Shown: piece after piece, positions 1 to 5,888 of the stretch | Numbering within the stretch: the first letter of the stretch is position 1 | Layout of the letters: each line of letters begins with the position of its first letter | Assembly (NCBI GenBank): GCA_934630555.1 | Contig: CAKTXB010000090.1 | Location: 1-7,468, forward strand | Length of the DNA: 7,468 bases | Origin: an uncultured Oscillospiraceae bacterium | GTDB lineage: Bacteria; Bacillota; Clostridia; Oscillospirales; Oscillospiraceae | Reading direction: 5' to 3' | The notes under the pieces: model-generated | Database searches by the model: none | The model's input: the letters and a program-made list of their open reading frames with translations, nothing else | Told to the model about the DNA's origin: nothing | Program-made: the position numbers and the translations under genes

Positions 1-79
1 GCAGAGTTCGCGCCCGCAGGCGCGAAAAAAGTCCGGATCATGTTCGGCGGCGGCGTGTACGTCGCCGAAAATACTTTCC

Positions 80-212
80 GTCCTGCAAGCTGCGTGAGCC
101 TCCAAGAGCACAAGCTATGCGCAGTGCGATCAGCCAAGGCGAACCCATGCAGAACAAAGTTCTGTCGTGGAATTTGTGCGCTAATTGTGCACAAATGATA
201 CGCGCAGCGGAC
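80..212 (+). other. Four-way-junction RNA domain
   Basis: The closing helix pairs 80-83 with 209-212 and, after a 5-nt bulge, 89-96 with 201-208 (one G-U). Three arms leave the junction. Arm A pairs 98-101 with 137-140 and holds an inner stem 108-111/124-127. Arm B pairs 145-149 with 166-170 and, after one bulged base at 165, 150-155 with 159-164, with loop AAA. Arm C pairs 172-179 with 189-196 around a 9-nt loop. Linkers are short: 1 nt before A, 4 nt between A and B, 1 nt between B and C, and 4 nt before the closing strand. Nearly every base is accounted for, which is hard to obtain by chance. The fold is inferred from base complementarity only. Confidence 0.5.
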
Positions 213-221
213 TGTAAGCCT

Positions 222-260
222 TCTCAAACGCGGACCCAGCACAGCGGTCTGCGCTTGAGA
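222..260 (+). repeat. Long imperfect inverted repeat (RNA hairpin)
   Basis: Bases 222-236 pair with 246-260 around a 9-nt loop. Of 15 positions, 13 are Watson-Crick pairs, 232/250 is a G-U wobble and 228/254 is a mismatch. It follows the four-way junction directly and abuts the next hairpin, so it is probably part of the same RNA. It has no T tract and is not a terminator by itself. Confidence 0.6.
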
Positions 261-290
261 GCGTGTCAAAAATACTTCTTTGACACGCTC
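259..290 (+). repeat. Perfect 12-bp inverted repeat
   Basis: GAGCGTGTCAAA at 259-270 is exactly complementary to 279-290, with an 8-nt loop at 271-278. It sits directly against the terminator hairpin at 291 and shares two bases with the hairpin ending at 260, so the three stems could stack. Neither strand has a T tract next to it. It may be a 3'-end stability element or processing site of the plus-strand RNA, or a second hairpin downstream of rpsA on the minus strand. Confidence 0.65.
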
Positions 291-323
291 AAACAGGGCA
301 GCCGACTGGCTGCCCTGTTTTTT
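291..323 (+). terminator. Intrinsic terminator, possibly bidirectional
   Basis: A perfect 13-bp stem (291-303 with 308-320), rich in G-C in its upper part, carries the tetraloop GACT. On the plus strand six T (318-323) follow the G-C part, which makes it a textbook intrinsic terminator for a plus-strand transcript. Read on the minus strand, the hairpin begins 14 bases after the rpsA stop codon but ends in only three T. It may therefore also stop or stabilise the rpsA message, less efficiently. Its orientation is the main evidence that something on the plus strand ends here. Confidence 0.85.
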
Positions 324-333
324 AACTTTGTAA

Positions 334-2295
334 TTACTCTGCGTCGTCCGCGTAGTCGTCGTCAGCAGCAGGGGCAAGCAGCGCACGGATGGAGAGCGAA
401 ATGCGCTTGTGCTCCTCGTCGATGTCGATGATCTTCGCATCGACTTCCTGACCCTCGGCCAGAACGTCTTCGGGCTTGCCAATGCGGCGGTCTGCGATCT
501 GAGAGATGTGGATCAGGCCGTCAACGCCCGGAATGATCTCCGCAAACGCACCAAAGGTCATGAGCTTCACGATCTTGACCTTCACCACGTCGCCAACATG
601 ATACTGGCTGGTGAAGATGTTCCACGGATTCGTTTCCGCCGTCTTGTAGCCCAGGGAGATCTTCTTCTTTTCCGGGTCGAAGCCCAGCACAAAGACGTCG
701 ACCTCGTCGCCGACCTTGACGACCTCGGACGGATTCTTAATGCGGTTCCAGGACAGCTCGGAAACATGGACCATGCCGTCCACACCGCCGATGTCCACAA
801 ACGCGCCATAGGACGTGAGCGACTTGACAACGCCATGATAGTGCTTGCCGACCTCGATCTCGCTCCAGATCTTCTCCTGTGCAGCCTTGCGCAGTTCAGA
901 AGCGACGCTGCGGATGGAGCCGACCACGCGGTGGCGGGCACGATTGACCTCGGTCAGGCGCAGCTGGACCGTCTTCTTGACGAGCTCACCCAGATCGCCG
1001 CCCTTGGGCACGCCAGTCTGCGAAGCGGGCACGAACACCCGAATGCCCTTCACATTGACGACCACGCCGCCCTTGTTCTCTTCGGTGACAACGCCCTCGA
1101 ACACTTCCTTGGACTCCACGGCGTTCTCGATCTCTTCCCATGCCTTGCCAGCTTCCAGACGCTTCTTGGACAGGCGGACAACACCCTCGCCATCGTTCAC
1201 ATGGACCACGATCGCCTCGACCTCGTCGCCGACCTTTACCAGATCCTCGATCTTCGCGCCCGGCTCGGCCGTGAAGTCCTCAACAGGAATGTAAGCGGTG
1301 TGCTTCGTGCCCAGATCCACTTCGATCTCGTTCTGGCCGATCGCCATGACAGTGCCCGTGACCTTATCTCCATTATTTAAAGTTTTGAGGGACTGCTCGA
1401 GAAGCTCGGCAAAATTCTCCTCCATTGCAGTTTCAACCTTGATTTCTTCGCTCATTTTTTTGTTTACCTCCTTAATTATCCACGCCGGTGTGGATGCACC
1501 CGCGGTGATGCCAACAGTATTCGCGTTTTGGAAGAGATGCAGGTCCAGTTCCTCCGCATGATCGACCAGCGACACACTGCTGCAATACTGTTTGCAGATC
1601 ATGGCAAGCCGTCCGGTGTTGGAGCTTCTGGCGTCACCTACGACGACCATTGCATCGCACTGCCGTGCAAGCACAGTCGCTTCTTTTTGACGCATTTCCG
1701 TAGCTTTGCATATTGTATCAAAGATTTCGCAATTTGTACACACTTTTTTTGCGATTTCGCAGCAAGATTTCCACAAATTCTGCGTGCTGGTCGTCTGGCT
1801 GACCATACACAGCGGCAGATCGCGCCGCGTGTCGTCCTCCGTAAGCCAGGTTTCCAGTTCTTGCGGTGCTTCAAAGATGACCGGGCGGCGGCACCAGCCC
1901 GCAATGGCCGCGACCTCCGGGTGCGCGCGCGTGCCAATGATCACGACCTGCTGCCCGGCTTCATCCGCCCTTGCCACAATGTTGTGGATCTTTTTTACAA
2001 ACGGGCACGTCGCGTCGATCACGTCCGCACCGCTTGCCAGCAGCTGCTCATATACTGCCCGGCTCACGCCGTGGGATCGAATGACCACATGCTCCCCCGC
2101 CATTGCCTCCGCCGGATCGTCGATCTCCCGCACGCCAAGCGCCGCAAACCGGTCAATGACATGGCGGTTGTGAATGATCGGTCCGAACGTCGCCACGCGG
2201 CCGCCCCGCTGCACGGCCTGCTCCACCAGCGACACAGCGCGGTCCACGCCAAAGCAGAACCCCGCCGTTTCGGCCAGGATCACACGCCGCGTCAT
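334..2295 (-). CDS. ispH-rpsA: Bifunctional 4-hydroxy-3-methylbut-2-enyl diphosphate reductase / 30S ribosomal protein S1
   Basis: A 653-residue fusion. Residues 1-280 are IspH, the [4Fe-4S] enzyme that makes IPP and DMAPP in the last step of the MEP isoprenoid pathway. Visible motifs are GFCFGV with Cys14, RSHGV at 73-77, DATCPFV with Cys97, GTRAHPE, VSQTT, DTICKAT with Cys196, SSNTGRL and TAGASTP. The three Cys match the cluster ligands near 12, 96 and 197 of the family. Residues 281-653 are ribosomal protein S1 with four S1/OB domains (about 309-378, 396-461, 482-550, 566-637) and an acidic tail, which is the usual size in Firmicutes. The start ATG overlaps the cmk stop as ATGA. IspH-S1 fusions are known in Clostridia. 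The junction carries its own ribosome binding site and ATG (Met281), so a free 373-residue S1 may also be made. Confidence 0.97.
   Translation of the reverse strand: MTRRVILAETAGFCFGVDRAVSLVEQAVQRGGRVATFGPIIHNRHVIDRFAALGVREIDDPAEAMAGEHVVIRSHGVSRAVYEQLLASGADVIDATCPFVKKIHNIVARADEAGQQVVIIGTRAHPEVAAIAGWCRRPVIFEAPQELETWLTEDDTRRDLPLCMVSQTTSTQNLWKSCCEIAKKVCTNCEIFDTICKATEMRQKEATVLARQCDAMVVVGDARSSNTGRLAMICKQYCSSVSLVDHAEELDLHLFQNANTVGITAGASTPAWIIKEVNKKMSEEIKVETAMEENFAELLEQSLKTLNNGDKVTGTVMAIGQNEIEVDLGTKHTAYIPVEDFTAEPGAKIEDLVKVGDEVEAIVVHVNDGEGVVRLSKKRLEAGKAWEEIENAVESKEVFEGVVTEENKGGVVVNVKGIRVFVPASQTGVPKGGDLGELVKKTVQLRLTEVNRARHRVVGSIRSVASELRKAAQEKIWSEIEVGKHYHGVVKSLTSYGAFVDIGGVDGMVHVSELSWNRIKNPSEVVKVGDEVDVFVLGFDPEKKKISLGYKTAETNPWNIFTSQYHVGDVVKVKIVKLMTFGAFAEIIPGVDGLIHISQIADRRIGKPEDVLAEGQEVDAKIIDIDEEHKRISLSIRALLAPAADDDYADDAE
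1453..1473 (-). promoter_or_regulatory. Internal Shine-Dalgarno and start codon for free S1
   Basis: Within the fused gene the minus strand reads AAGGAGGT (1473-1466), then 10 bases, then ATG at 1455 in frame as Met281. This is a near-perfect complement of the 16S rRNA 3' end, stronger than the sites before cmk or the carboxypeptidase gene. It sits exactly at the domain boundary, so S1 could be initiated here without IspH. The spacing is slightly long but workable. The seven bases A1461-A1455 form a homopolymer; one A fewer would put TGA in frame right after two Lys codons. Confidence 0.75.
1712..1740 (-). promoter_or_regulatory. Candidate internal promoter for rpsA inside ispH
   Basis: The minus strand reads TGTACA (1740-1735), 17 bases, then TACAAT (1717-1712), with TGA immediately before it, which gives an extended -10. 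The -35 matches the TTGACA consensus at 4 of 6 positions and the -10 matches TATAAT at 5 of 6. A run of seven A lies just upstream of the -35 (1750-1744), like an UP element. The patch is AT-rich against GC-rich surroundings, and the -10 uses ACA and ATA codons that look unusual here. It lies about 250 bp before the internal S1 start. No transcript evidence is available. Confidence 0.45.
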
Positions 2296-2975
2296 CGTTC
2301 CAGCTTCTCCCGCACAATGCGCAGGATCGCCTGTGCCGACTGCTCCAGATCCAGATCCGACGTATCCAGCCGCACGGCGTCCTTCGCCGGCTTCAGCGGC
2401 GCGCAGGCACGCGTGGAATCCTGCCGGTCGCGCTTTTCCATGTCGCTGAGCACCTGCTGCAGCGTCGTCTTTTCGCCCTTTTCCGCCAGCTCCCGGAAGC
2501 GCCGCTTCGCGCGCTCCTCGGCTGAAGCCGTCAGGAAGATCTTCACATCCGCGTCCGGCAGCACCACCGTGCCGATGTCGCGGCCGTCCATAATAACATT
2601 GTGCGTCCGTGCCAGCTCCCGCTGCATGTCCAGCAAAAACGCCCGCACCACCGGCAGCGACGACACGCCGGAGGCATAGCGCGACATTTCCGGCGTGCGG
2701 ATCTCGTTCGTCACGTCCTTGCCGTTCAGGATCATGTGCTGCACCCCGTCCGCCTGATGCTCGATGCGGATGTTCACATCGTCCAAAAGCCGGGTCACGC
2801 CGTCCACATCCTTCGGCCCAATGCCATACAGCCACATATGGTATCCCACCGTGCGATAGATTGCGCCGGTGTCCACATACAAATATCCCAGCTCCTGCGC
2901 CACGCGGCGCGCCAGCGTGCTCTTTCCCGCGCCCGCCGGGCCGTCAATGGCAATGCTGATAAATCGCTTCTTCAT
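2292..2975 (-). CDS. cmk: Cytidylate (CMP/dCMP) kinase
   Basis: A 227-residue cytosolic kinase that phosphorylates CMP and dCMP with ATP, feeding CTP and dCTP pools. The P-loop GPAGAGKST is at 12-20, DTGAIYR at 35-41 begins the NMP-binding region, the CMP-specific insert includes DVTNEIRTPE from 87 and SGVSSLPVVR, and DGRDIGTVV is at 130-138. The lid-region Arg residues RDRQDSTR follow near 184. Length and motifs fit the family well. The ATG at 2975 is preferred to longer readings upstream because GGAGG lies 7 bases before it and the conserved N terminus begins here. It overlaps the stop of the upstream flavoprotein gene by one base (TGATG) and the ispH start by four (ATGA), so translation is probably coupled. 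Linkage of cmk to rpsA is conserved across distant bacteria. Confidence 0.97.
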   Translation of the reverse strand: MKKRFISIAIDGPAGAGKSTLARRVAQELGYLYVDTGAIYRTVGYHMWLYGIGPKDVDGVTRLLDDVNIRIEHQADGVQHMILNGKDVTNEIRTPEMSRYASGVSSLPVVRAFLLDMQRELARTHNVIMDGRDIGTVVLPDADVKIFLTASAEERAKRRFRELAEKGEKTTLQQVLSDMEKRDRQDSTRACAPLKPAKDAVRLDTSDLDLEQSAQAILRIVREKLER

Positions 2976-4231
2976 CAAGTTTCCTCCCCCAATGCCTCCG
3001 CCGCGGCCATTGCCGCCGCGTGGCCCGTCGACCAGGCGATCTGCAAATTGAAGCCGCCCGTATAGGCATCCACGTCCAGAATTTCTCCCGCAAAATACAG
3101 CCCCCGCACCAGCTTTGAGCGCATGGTGCGCGGCTCCACCTCCGAAACCTTCACGCCGCCGGACGTCACAATGGCCTCCTCGACCGGCGCCTTGCAGGCA
3201 ATGTCCACGCTGAAGTCCTTCAGCACCTCCAGCAGCGCCCGCCGCTGCTCCCGCGTTACGGCGTTCACCTTCTGCGTGCCATCCACGCCGCACCGCCGCA
3301 CCACGACCGGGATTATCAGCCGCGGCAGCAGCGCACCCAGCGCGTTTTCAAAGTTGCGGTTCTGATTCTGCTCAAATTCCCGCAGCAGCCGCGCGTCCAG
3401 CTTTTGCGCATCCAGCGCAGGCTTCAGGTCGATGTGTACTGTGTACGCCGCACCCTCGCGCATGTGTGCGCTGGCACTGAGCGTGACCGGGCCCGACAGG
3501 CCAAAGTGCGTAAACAGCAGCTCGCCAAAGTCCTCAAACACCGTCTTGCCCTTTTGGTCCGTCAGCCGCAGTGCGATGTTCCGCAGAGAAAGGCCCTGCA
3601 TCTGCCCGCAGTCGTGCCCTTTTTCCACCAGCGGCACCAGCGACCCCACCGGCGGCACAATGGTGTGCCCCAGCGCCGCTGCCATACGATAGCCGTCGCC
3701 CGTCGAGCCCGTCAGCGGATACGAGCAGCCGCCGGTCGCCAGGATCACAGCCCTGGCTGGCACGATAACGTCATCCTCTGTACGCACGCCCGTCACCATG
3801 CCGTCCTGCGTCAGGATCTCCGCCGCGCGTCCGCGCCGCACCTGCACGCCGCCCGCGTGCAGATAGCCGCGCAGCGCGTCGATGACGCTCGCCGACTTGT
3901 CCGACTGCGGAAATACCCGCGCCCCGCGCTCCACCTTCAAGGAACAGCCCAGCCGCTCCAGCAGCGCCATCATATCCTGCGGTGGAAAGCCGTACACACT
4001 GCTGTATAAAAACCGCGGATTGCGCGGCACATTTTTAAAAAAATCCTCCGCCGCGCAGTCATTCGTCACATTGCAGCGGCCCTTTCCGGTAATATAGAGC
4101 TTTTTGCCCAGCCGCTCGTTCGGCTCCAGCAGCGTCACGCGGATGCCCTGCTCCGCCGCTGTTCCGGCGGCCAGCATCCCTGCCGCGCCGCCGCCGATCA
4201 CGACCAGCTCACTCCACATATTCTGTGACAT
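2975..4231 (-). CDS. BaiN/HI0933-family FAD-dependent oxidoreductase
   Basis: A 418-residue soluble flavoprotein. A dinucleotide-binding GGGAAG is at residues 13-18, with an acidic residue at the end of the second strand (LLEPN, about 34-38). The family signature GKKLYITGKGRCNVTN is at 42-57, an ATGG FAD-contact motif lies in the middle, and the C-terminal GLYFAGEILDVDAYTGGFNLQIAWSTG closes the FAD site. The family (TIGR00275-type) is widespread and often annotated as aminoacetone oxidase-like or BaiN. The physiological substrate is generally unclear, so I do not name one. Two adjacent ATG codons (4234 and 4231) could start it. The second is preferred because GGAGG lies 6 bases before it and only 3 before the first. 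The start lies inside the end of the regulator gene (23-bp overlap) and the end touches cmk. Confidence 0.9.
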   Translation of the reverse strand: MSQNMWSELVVIGGGAAGMLAAGTAAEQGIRVTLLEPNERLGKKLYITGKGRCNVTNDCAAEDFFKNVPRNPRFLYSSVYGFPPQDMMALLERLGCSLKVERGARVFPQSDKSASVIDALRGYLHAGGVQVRRGRAAEILTQDGMVTGVRTEDDVIVPARAVILATGGCSYPLTGSTGDGYRMAAALGHTIVPPVGSLVPLVEKGHDCGQMQGLSLRNIALRLTDQKGKTVFEDFGELLFTHFGLSGPVTLSASAHMREGAAYTVHIDLKPALDAQKLDARLLREFEQNQNRNFENALGALLPRLIIPVVVRRCGVDGTQKVNAVTREQRRALLEVLKDFSVDIACKAPVEEAIVTSGGVKVSEVEPRTMRSKLVRGLYFAGEILDVDAYTGGFNLQIAWSTGHAAAMAAAEALGEET

Positions 4232-5066
4232 CATACTCCTCCCACAAACGCTCCAGATCCTGATACGTCTTGGAGAGCGTCTGCTCCTGCCGGCGGCTTA
4301 TCATAGCCAGCATTGCGTTCACCACACTCATGGGCGCCACCAGTGAGTCCACGATCGACACCATGTCGCTCTTGGCGACCAATACATGGTCCGCCGCCCG
4401 GCCGGCCGGTGCCTCAGCCTTGTCCGTAATGGCAATGGTCGTCGCCCCGCAGTCATGTGCATACTGCATGATCTTCACCGTGCGGATGGAATAGCGCGGC
4501 AGACTGATGCCCAGCACCACATCGTCACGCGTCACATGGATCATCTGCTCAAACATCTCGCTCGTCGAGCTGGAAGACACCAGCTGCACATTGTCAAACA
4601 CGCTGCGCAGATGAAAGTTCAAATACACTGCAATGGCCGCCGACGAGCGCACGCCCAGAATATAGATCTGCTTTGCGTGCAAGATTGCCTCCACGCACCG
4701 CTCCATCTCCGAGCGGTCCAGCAGCTCCCCCGTCATGCGCAGTGCGTCCATGTCTGATTGCAGCACCGAGCCGACCACATCGCCCGCAATGCGGCTGTTC
4801 GTCACCTCGATGCGCTGCACGCTCGTGAGCTTCGTGCGCACCAGCGCCTGCAAGGTTTTCTGCATACTGGGATAGCCGTCAAAGCCCAGCTCCACGGCAA
4901 AGCGCACCACTGTCGATTCCGACACGCCCACCGTCTTGCCCAGCTTGCTGGCCGTCATGAATGCAGCCTTGTCATACGAGTCCATAATGTAGCCCGCAAT
5001 GAGCTTCTGCCCCTTGGAAAAGGTGCGGAAGCGCTCCTGTAAAAGAGAAAGAATATCGTCCGACAC
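4209..5066 (-). CDS. RpiR/MurR-family transcriptional regulator
   Basis: 285 residues. The N-terminal RpiR-type helix-turn-helix covers about residues 1-80, with the recognition region around 38-60 (KLGKTVGVSESTVVRFAVELGF). A SIS domain follows at about 125-260, recognisable from IYILGVRSSA and the downstream Ser-rich loop. SIS domains bind phosphosugars, so the protein probably senses a sugar phosphate or cell-wall amino-sugar intermediate; the ligand cannot be read from sequence. The start is GTG at 5066, with AGGAGGT 7 bases upstream. It is the first gene of the regulator-flavoprotein-cmk-ispH-rpsA cluster and stands directly behind a sigma-A-type promoter covered by a palindrome, which suggests autoregulation. 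No sugar catabolic gene adjoins it in the window, unlike many family members. Confidence 0.93.
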   Translation of the reverse strand: MSDDILSLLQERFRTFSKGQKLIAGYIMDSYDKAAFMTASKLGKTVGVSESTVVRFAVELGFDGYPSMQKTLQALVRTKLTSVQRIEVTNSRIAGDVVGSVLQSDMDALRMTGELLDRSEMERCVEAILHAKQIYILGVRSSAAIAVYLNFHLRSVFDNVQLVSSSSTSEMFEQMIHVTRDDVVLGISLPRYSIRTVKIMQYAHDCGATTIAITDKAEAPAGRAADHVLVAKSDMVSIVDSLVAPMSVVNAMLAMISRRQEQTLSKTYQDLERLWEEYDVTEYVE

Positions 5067-5104
5067 GCACGATACCTCCTAAACAAATAGTCATTATCTT
5101 ATTT

Positions 5105-5133
5105 ATCATACAGTTTTCGCGGAAACTTTGCAA
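5105..5133 (-). promoter_or_regulatory. Sigma-A-type promoter of the regulator-cmk-ispH-rpsA cluster
   Basis: The minus strand reads TTGCAA (5133-5128), 17 bases, then TATGAT (5110-5105). The spacing is optimal, with 4 of 6 matches to the -35 consensus and 5 of 6 to the -10. Transcription would start near 5098, leaving a leader of about 30 nt before the GTG at 5066 with AGGAGGT at 5080-5074. The region is clearly AT-richer than its surroundings. Confidence 0.75.
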
Positions 5134-5158
5134 GTATGCCTGCAAAATTTCCGCGAAA
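5115..5158. promoter_or_regulatory. 44-nt palindromic operator (two TTTC-N3-GAAA sites)
   Basis: TTTCGCGGAAA (5115-5125) and its exact reverse complement TTTCCGCGAAA (5148-5158) form the outer arms. TTTGCA (5127-5132) and TGCAAA (5141-5146) form the inner arms around an 8-nt centre. Overall 17 of 18 positions pair. Each 11-mer also has the symmetric form TTTC-N3-GAAA, and their centres are 33 bp apart, about three helical turns. One site fills the -35/-10 spacer and the other lies upstream of the -35. The natural candidate to bind it is the RpiR-type protein encoded just downstream. In RNA from rluB read-through the same sequence could form a hairpin, but it lacks a T tract. Confidence 0.7.
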
Positions 5159-5166
5159 TTGTGTTC

Positions 5167-5871
5167 CTATTCAAAAAGCGCCCGCACCTCCGCGTCCGAA
5201 AGCGCGCGCCACGCGCCGGTCGGAAGCGTGCCAAGCTCCAGCGGCCCCTCCGCCACGCGCCGCAGCCGCGTCACCGTCAGCGCCGCGCGCTCGCACAGCC
5301 GTCGGATCTGCCGGTTGCGCCCCTCCGAGATCACGATCTCAAACAGCGCCACGCCGTCCTTCTGCCGCACCAGCCGCACCCGCGCCGGGTGCGTTTTCCG
5401 GCCGTCGATCTCGATCGGCTGCCGCAGGCTCTCTTCCGCGCCCGTCCTGTAGCCGCTCACCCAAACCAGATATTTTTTCTCCACCACATGGCTCGGATGC
5501 ATCAATCGGTTCGCCAGCGCCCCGTCATTCGTCATCAGCAGCAGCCCCTCGGAGTTGAGGTCCAGCCGCCCCACGGGATACACCCGCGCGCCGCAGCCCG
5601 CCACAAGCTCCGCAACGGTCCGGCGGCCCTTTTCATCCGCCAGCGTCGTCACATACCCGCGCGGCTTGTTGAGCATCAAATATACCCGTGCCTCCGGCGC
5701 GCGCAGCCGCTTTCCGTCCACTTCAATGACGTCCTCCCGGTCGTCCGCCGTATCGCCCAGCCGTGCCGTGTTGCCGTTCACACGCACGCGCCCTTCTTCG
5801 ATCAGCTGCTCCGCCTTCCGGCGTGACGCCACGCCATATCGCGCAAGCAGCTTCTGCACCCGTTCTTCCAT
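5167..5871 (-). CDS. rluB: 23S rRNA pseudouridine synthase, RluB/RsuA family
   Basis: 234 residues. An N-terminal S4 RNA-binding domain (about 1-60; ASRRKAEQLIEEGRVRVNG is typical) is followed by the RsuA/RluB catalytic domain. NKPRGYVTT is at 68-76, the catalytic motif GRLDLNSEGLL has its Asp at 104, and EGRNRQIRR lies near the C terminus. The family converts a uridine in the peptidyl-transferase region of 23S rRNA (2605 in E. coli for RluB) to pseudouridine; exact site choice cannot be told from sequence. The ATG at 5871 is preferred over a TTG two codons earlier because AAGGA lies 8 bases before the ATG and only 2 before the TTG. It begins 17 bases after the carboxypeptidase stop, so it is probably cotranscribed with it. 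Confidence 0.93.
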   Translation of the reverse strand: MEERVQKLLARYGVASRRKAEQLIEEGRVRVNGNTARLGDTADDREDVIEVDGKRLRAPEARVYLMLNKPRGYVTTLADEKGRRTVAELVAGCGARVYPVGRLDLNSEGLLLMTNDGALANRLMHPSHVVEKKYLVWVSGYRTGAEESLRQPIEIDGRKTHPARVRLVRQKDGVALFEIVISEGRNRQIRRLCERAALTVTRLRRVAEGPLELGTLPTGAWRALSDAEVRALFE

Positions 5872-5888
5872 TCCCAAGTTCCTTTGCT

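Larger units (their letters stand above)
1..323 (+). ncRNA. Candidate structured non-coding RNA (3' part; 5' end unknown)
   Basis: This 333-base stretch has no credible protein gene, but the plus strand folds almost end to end. By hand I find these elements: hairpin 7-26 (8 bp, loop CGCA); a stem 28-32/73-77 enclosing hairpin 43-69 (7 bp plus a wobble); a four-way junction 80-212; a 15-pair hairpin 222-260 with one mismatch and one wobble; a 12-bp perfect hairpin 259-290; and a 13-bp terminator hairpin 291-320 followed by T. The density of pairing, the plus-strand terminator and the lack of codons suggest a stable RNA transcribed toward rpsA. I see no promoter, so the transcript may begin left of the window. 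I do not recognise the family. The conserved cores of RNase P, tmRNA and SRP RNA, T-box leaders and common riboswitches were not found. 6S RNA or a Clostridia-specific Rfam motif cannot be excluded by eye. Confidence 0.5.

Noticed and set aside
25..39. Similarity of AAAAAAGTCCGGATC to the first conserved region of RNase P RNA.
   Set aside because: The other conserved RNase P segments, such as the AGUGCAACAGA-type core and the final GGCUUA region, are absent from the rest of the sequence.
1..198. An open plus-strand frame entering from the left edge and ending in TGA at 196-198.
   Set aside because: The first 26 codons look plausible by GC3, but the encoded protein resembles nothing I know, becomes Cys/Arg/Lys-rich, and the same bases form several exact hairpins. 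The missing left flank prevents a final decision.
174..202. A possible plus-strand promoter, TTGTGC, 17 bases, GATACG.
   Set aside because: The -10 matches the consensus at only three positions, and the bases are explained by arm C of the RNA fold.
117..431. A 104-codon plus-strand open frame.
   Set aside because: It runs through three hairpins and the terminator into the antisense of rpsA, has no good ribosome binding site, and gives a low-complexity Arg/Gln-rich tail.
409..1380. A 323-codon plus-strand open frame antisense to the S1 region.
   Set aside because: It is a shadow of the GC-rich S1 codons on the other strand and has no recognisable domain.
1528..2679. A 383-codon plus-strand open frame antisense to ispH and cmk.
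   Set aside because: It lies opposite two well-recognised genes, is His/Arg-rich as expected of a shadow, and lacks any domain.
5115..5158. Reading the 44-nt palindrome as the intrinsic terminator of rluB.
   Set aside because: No T tract follows on either strand, and the symmetry and position over the promoter fit an operator better. A secondary role on read-through RNA is not excluded.
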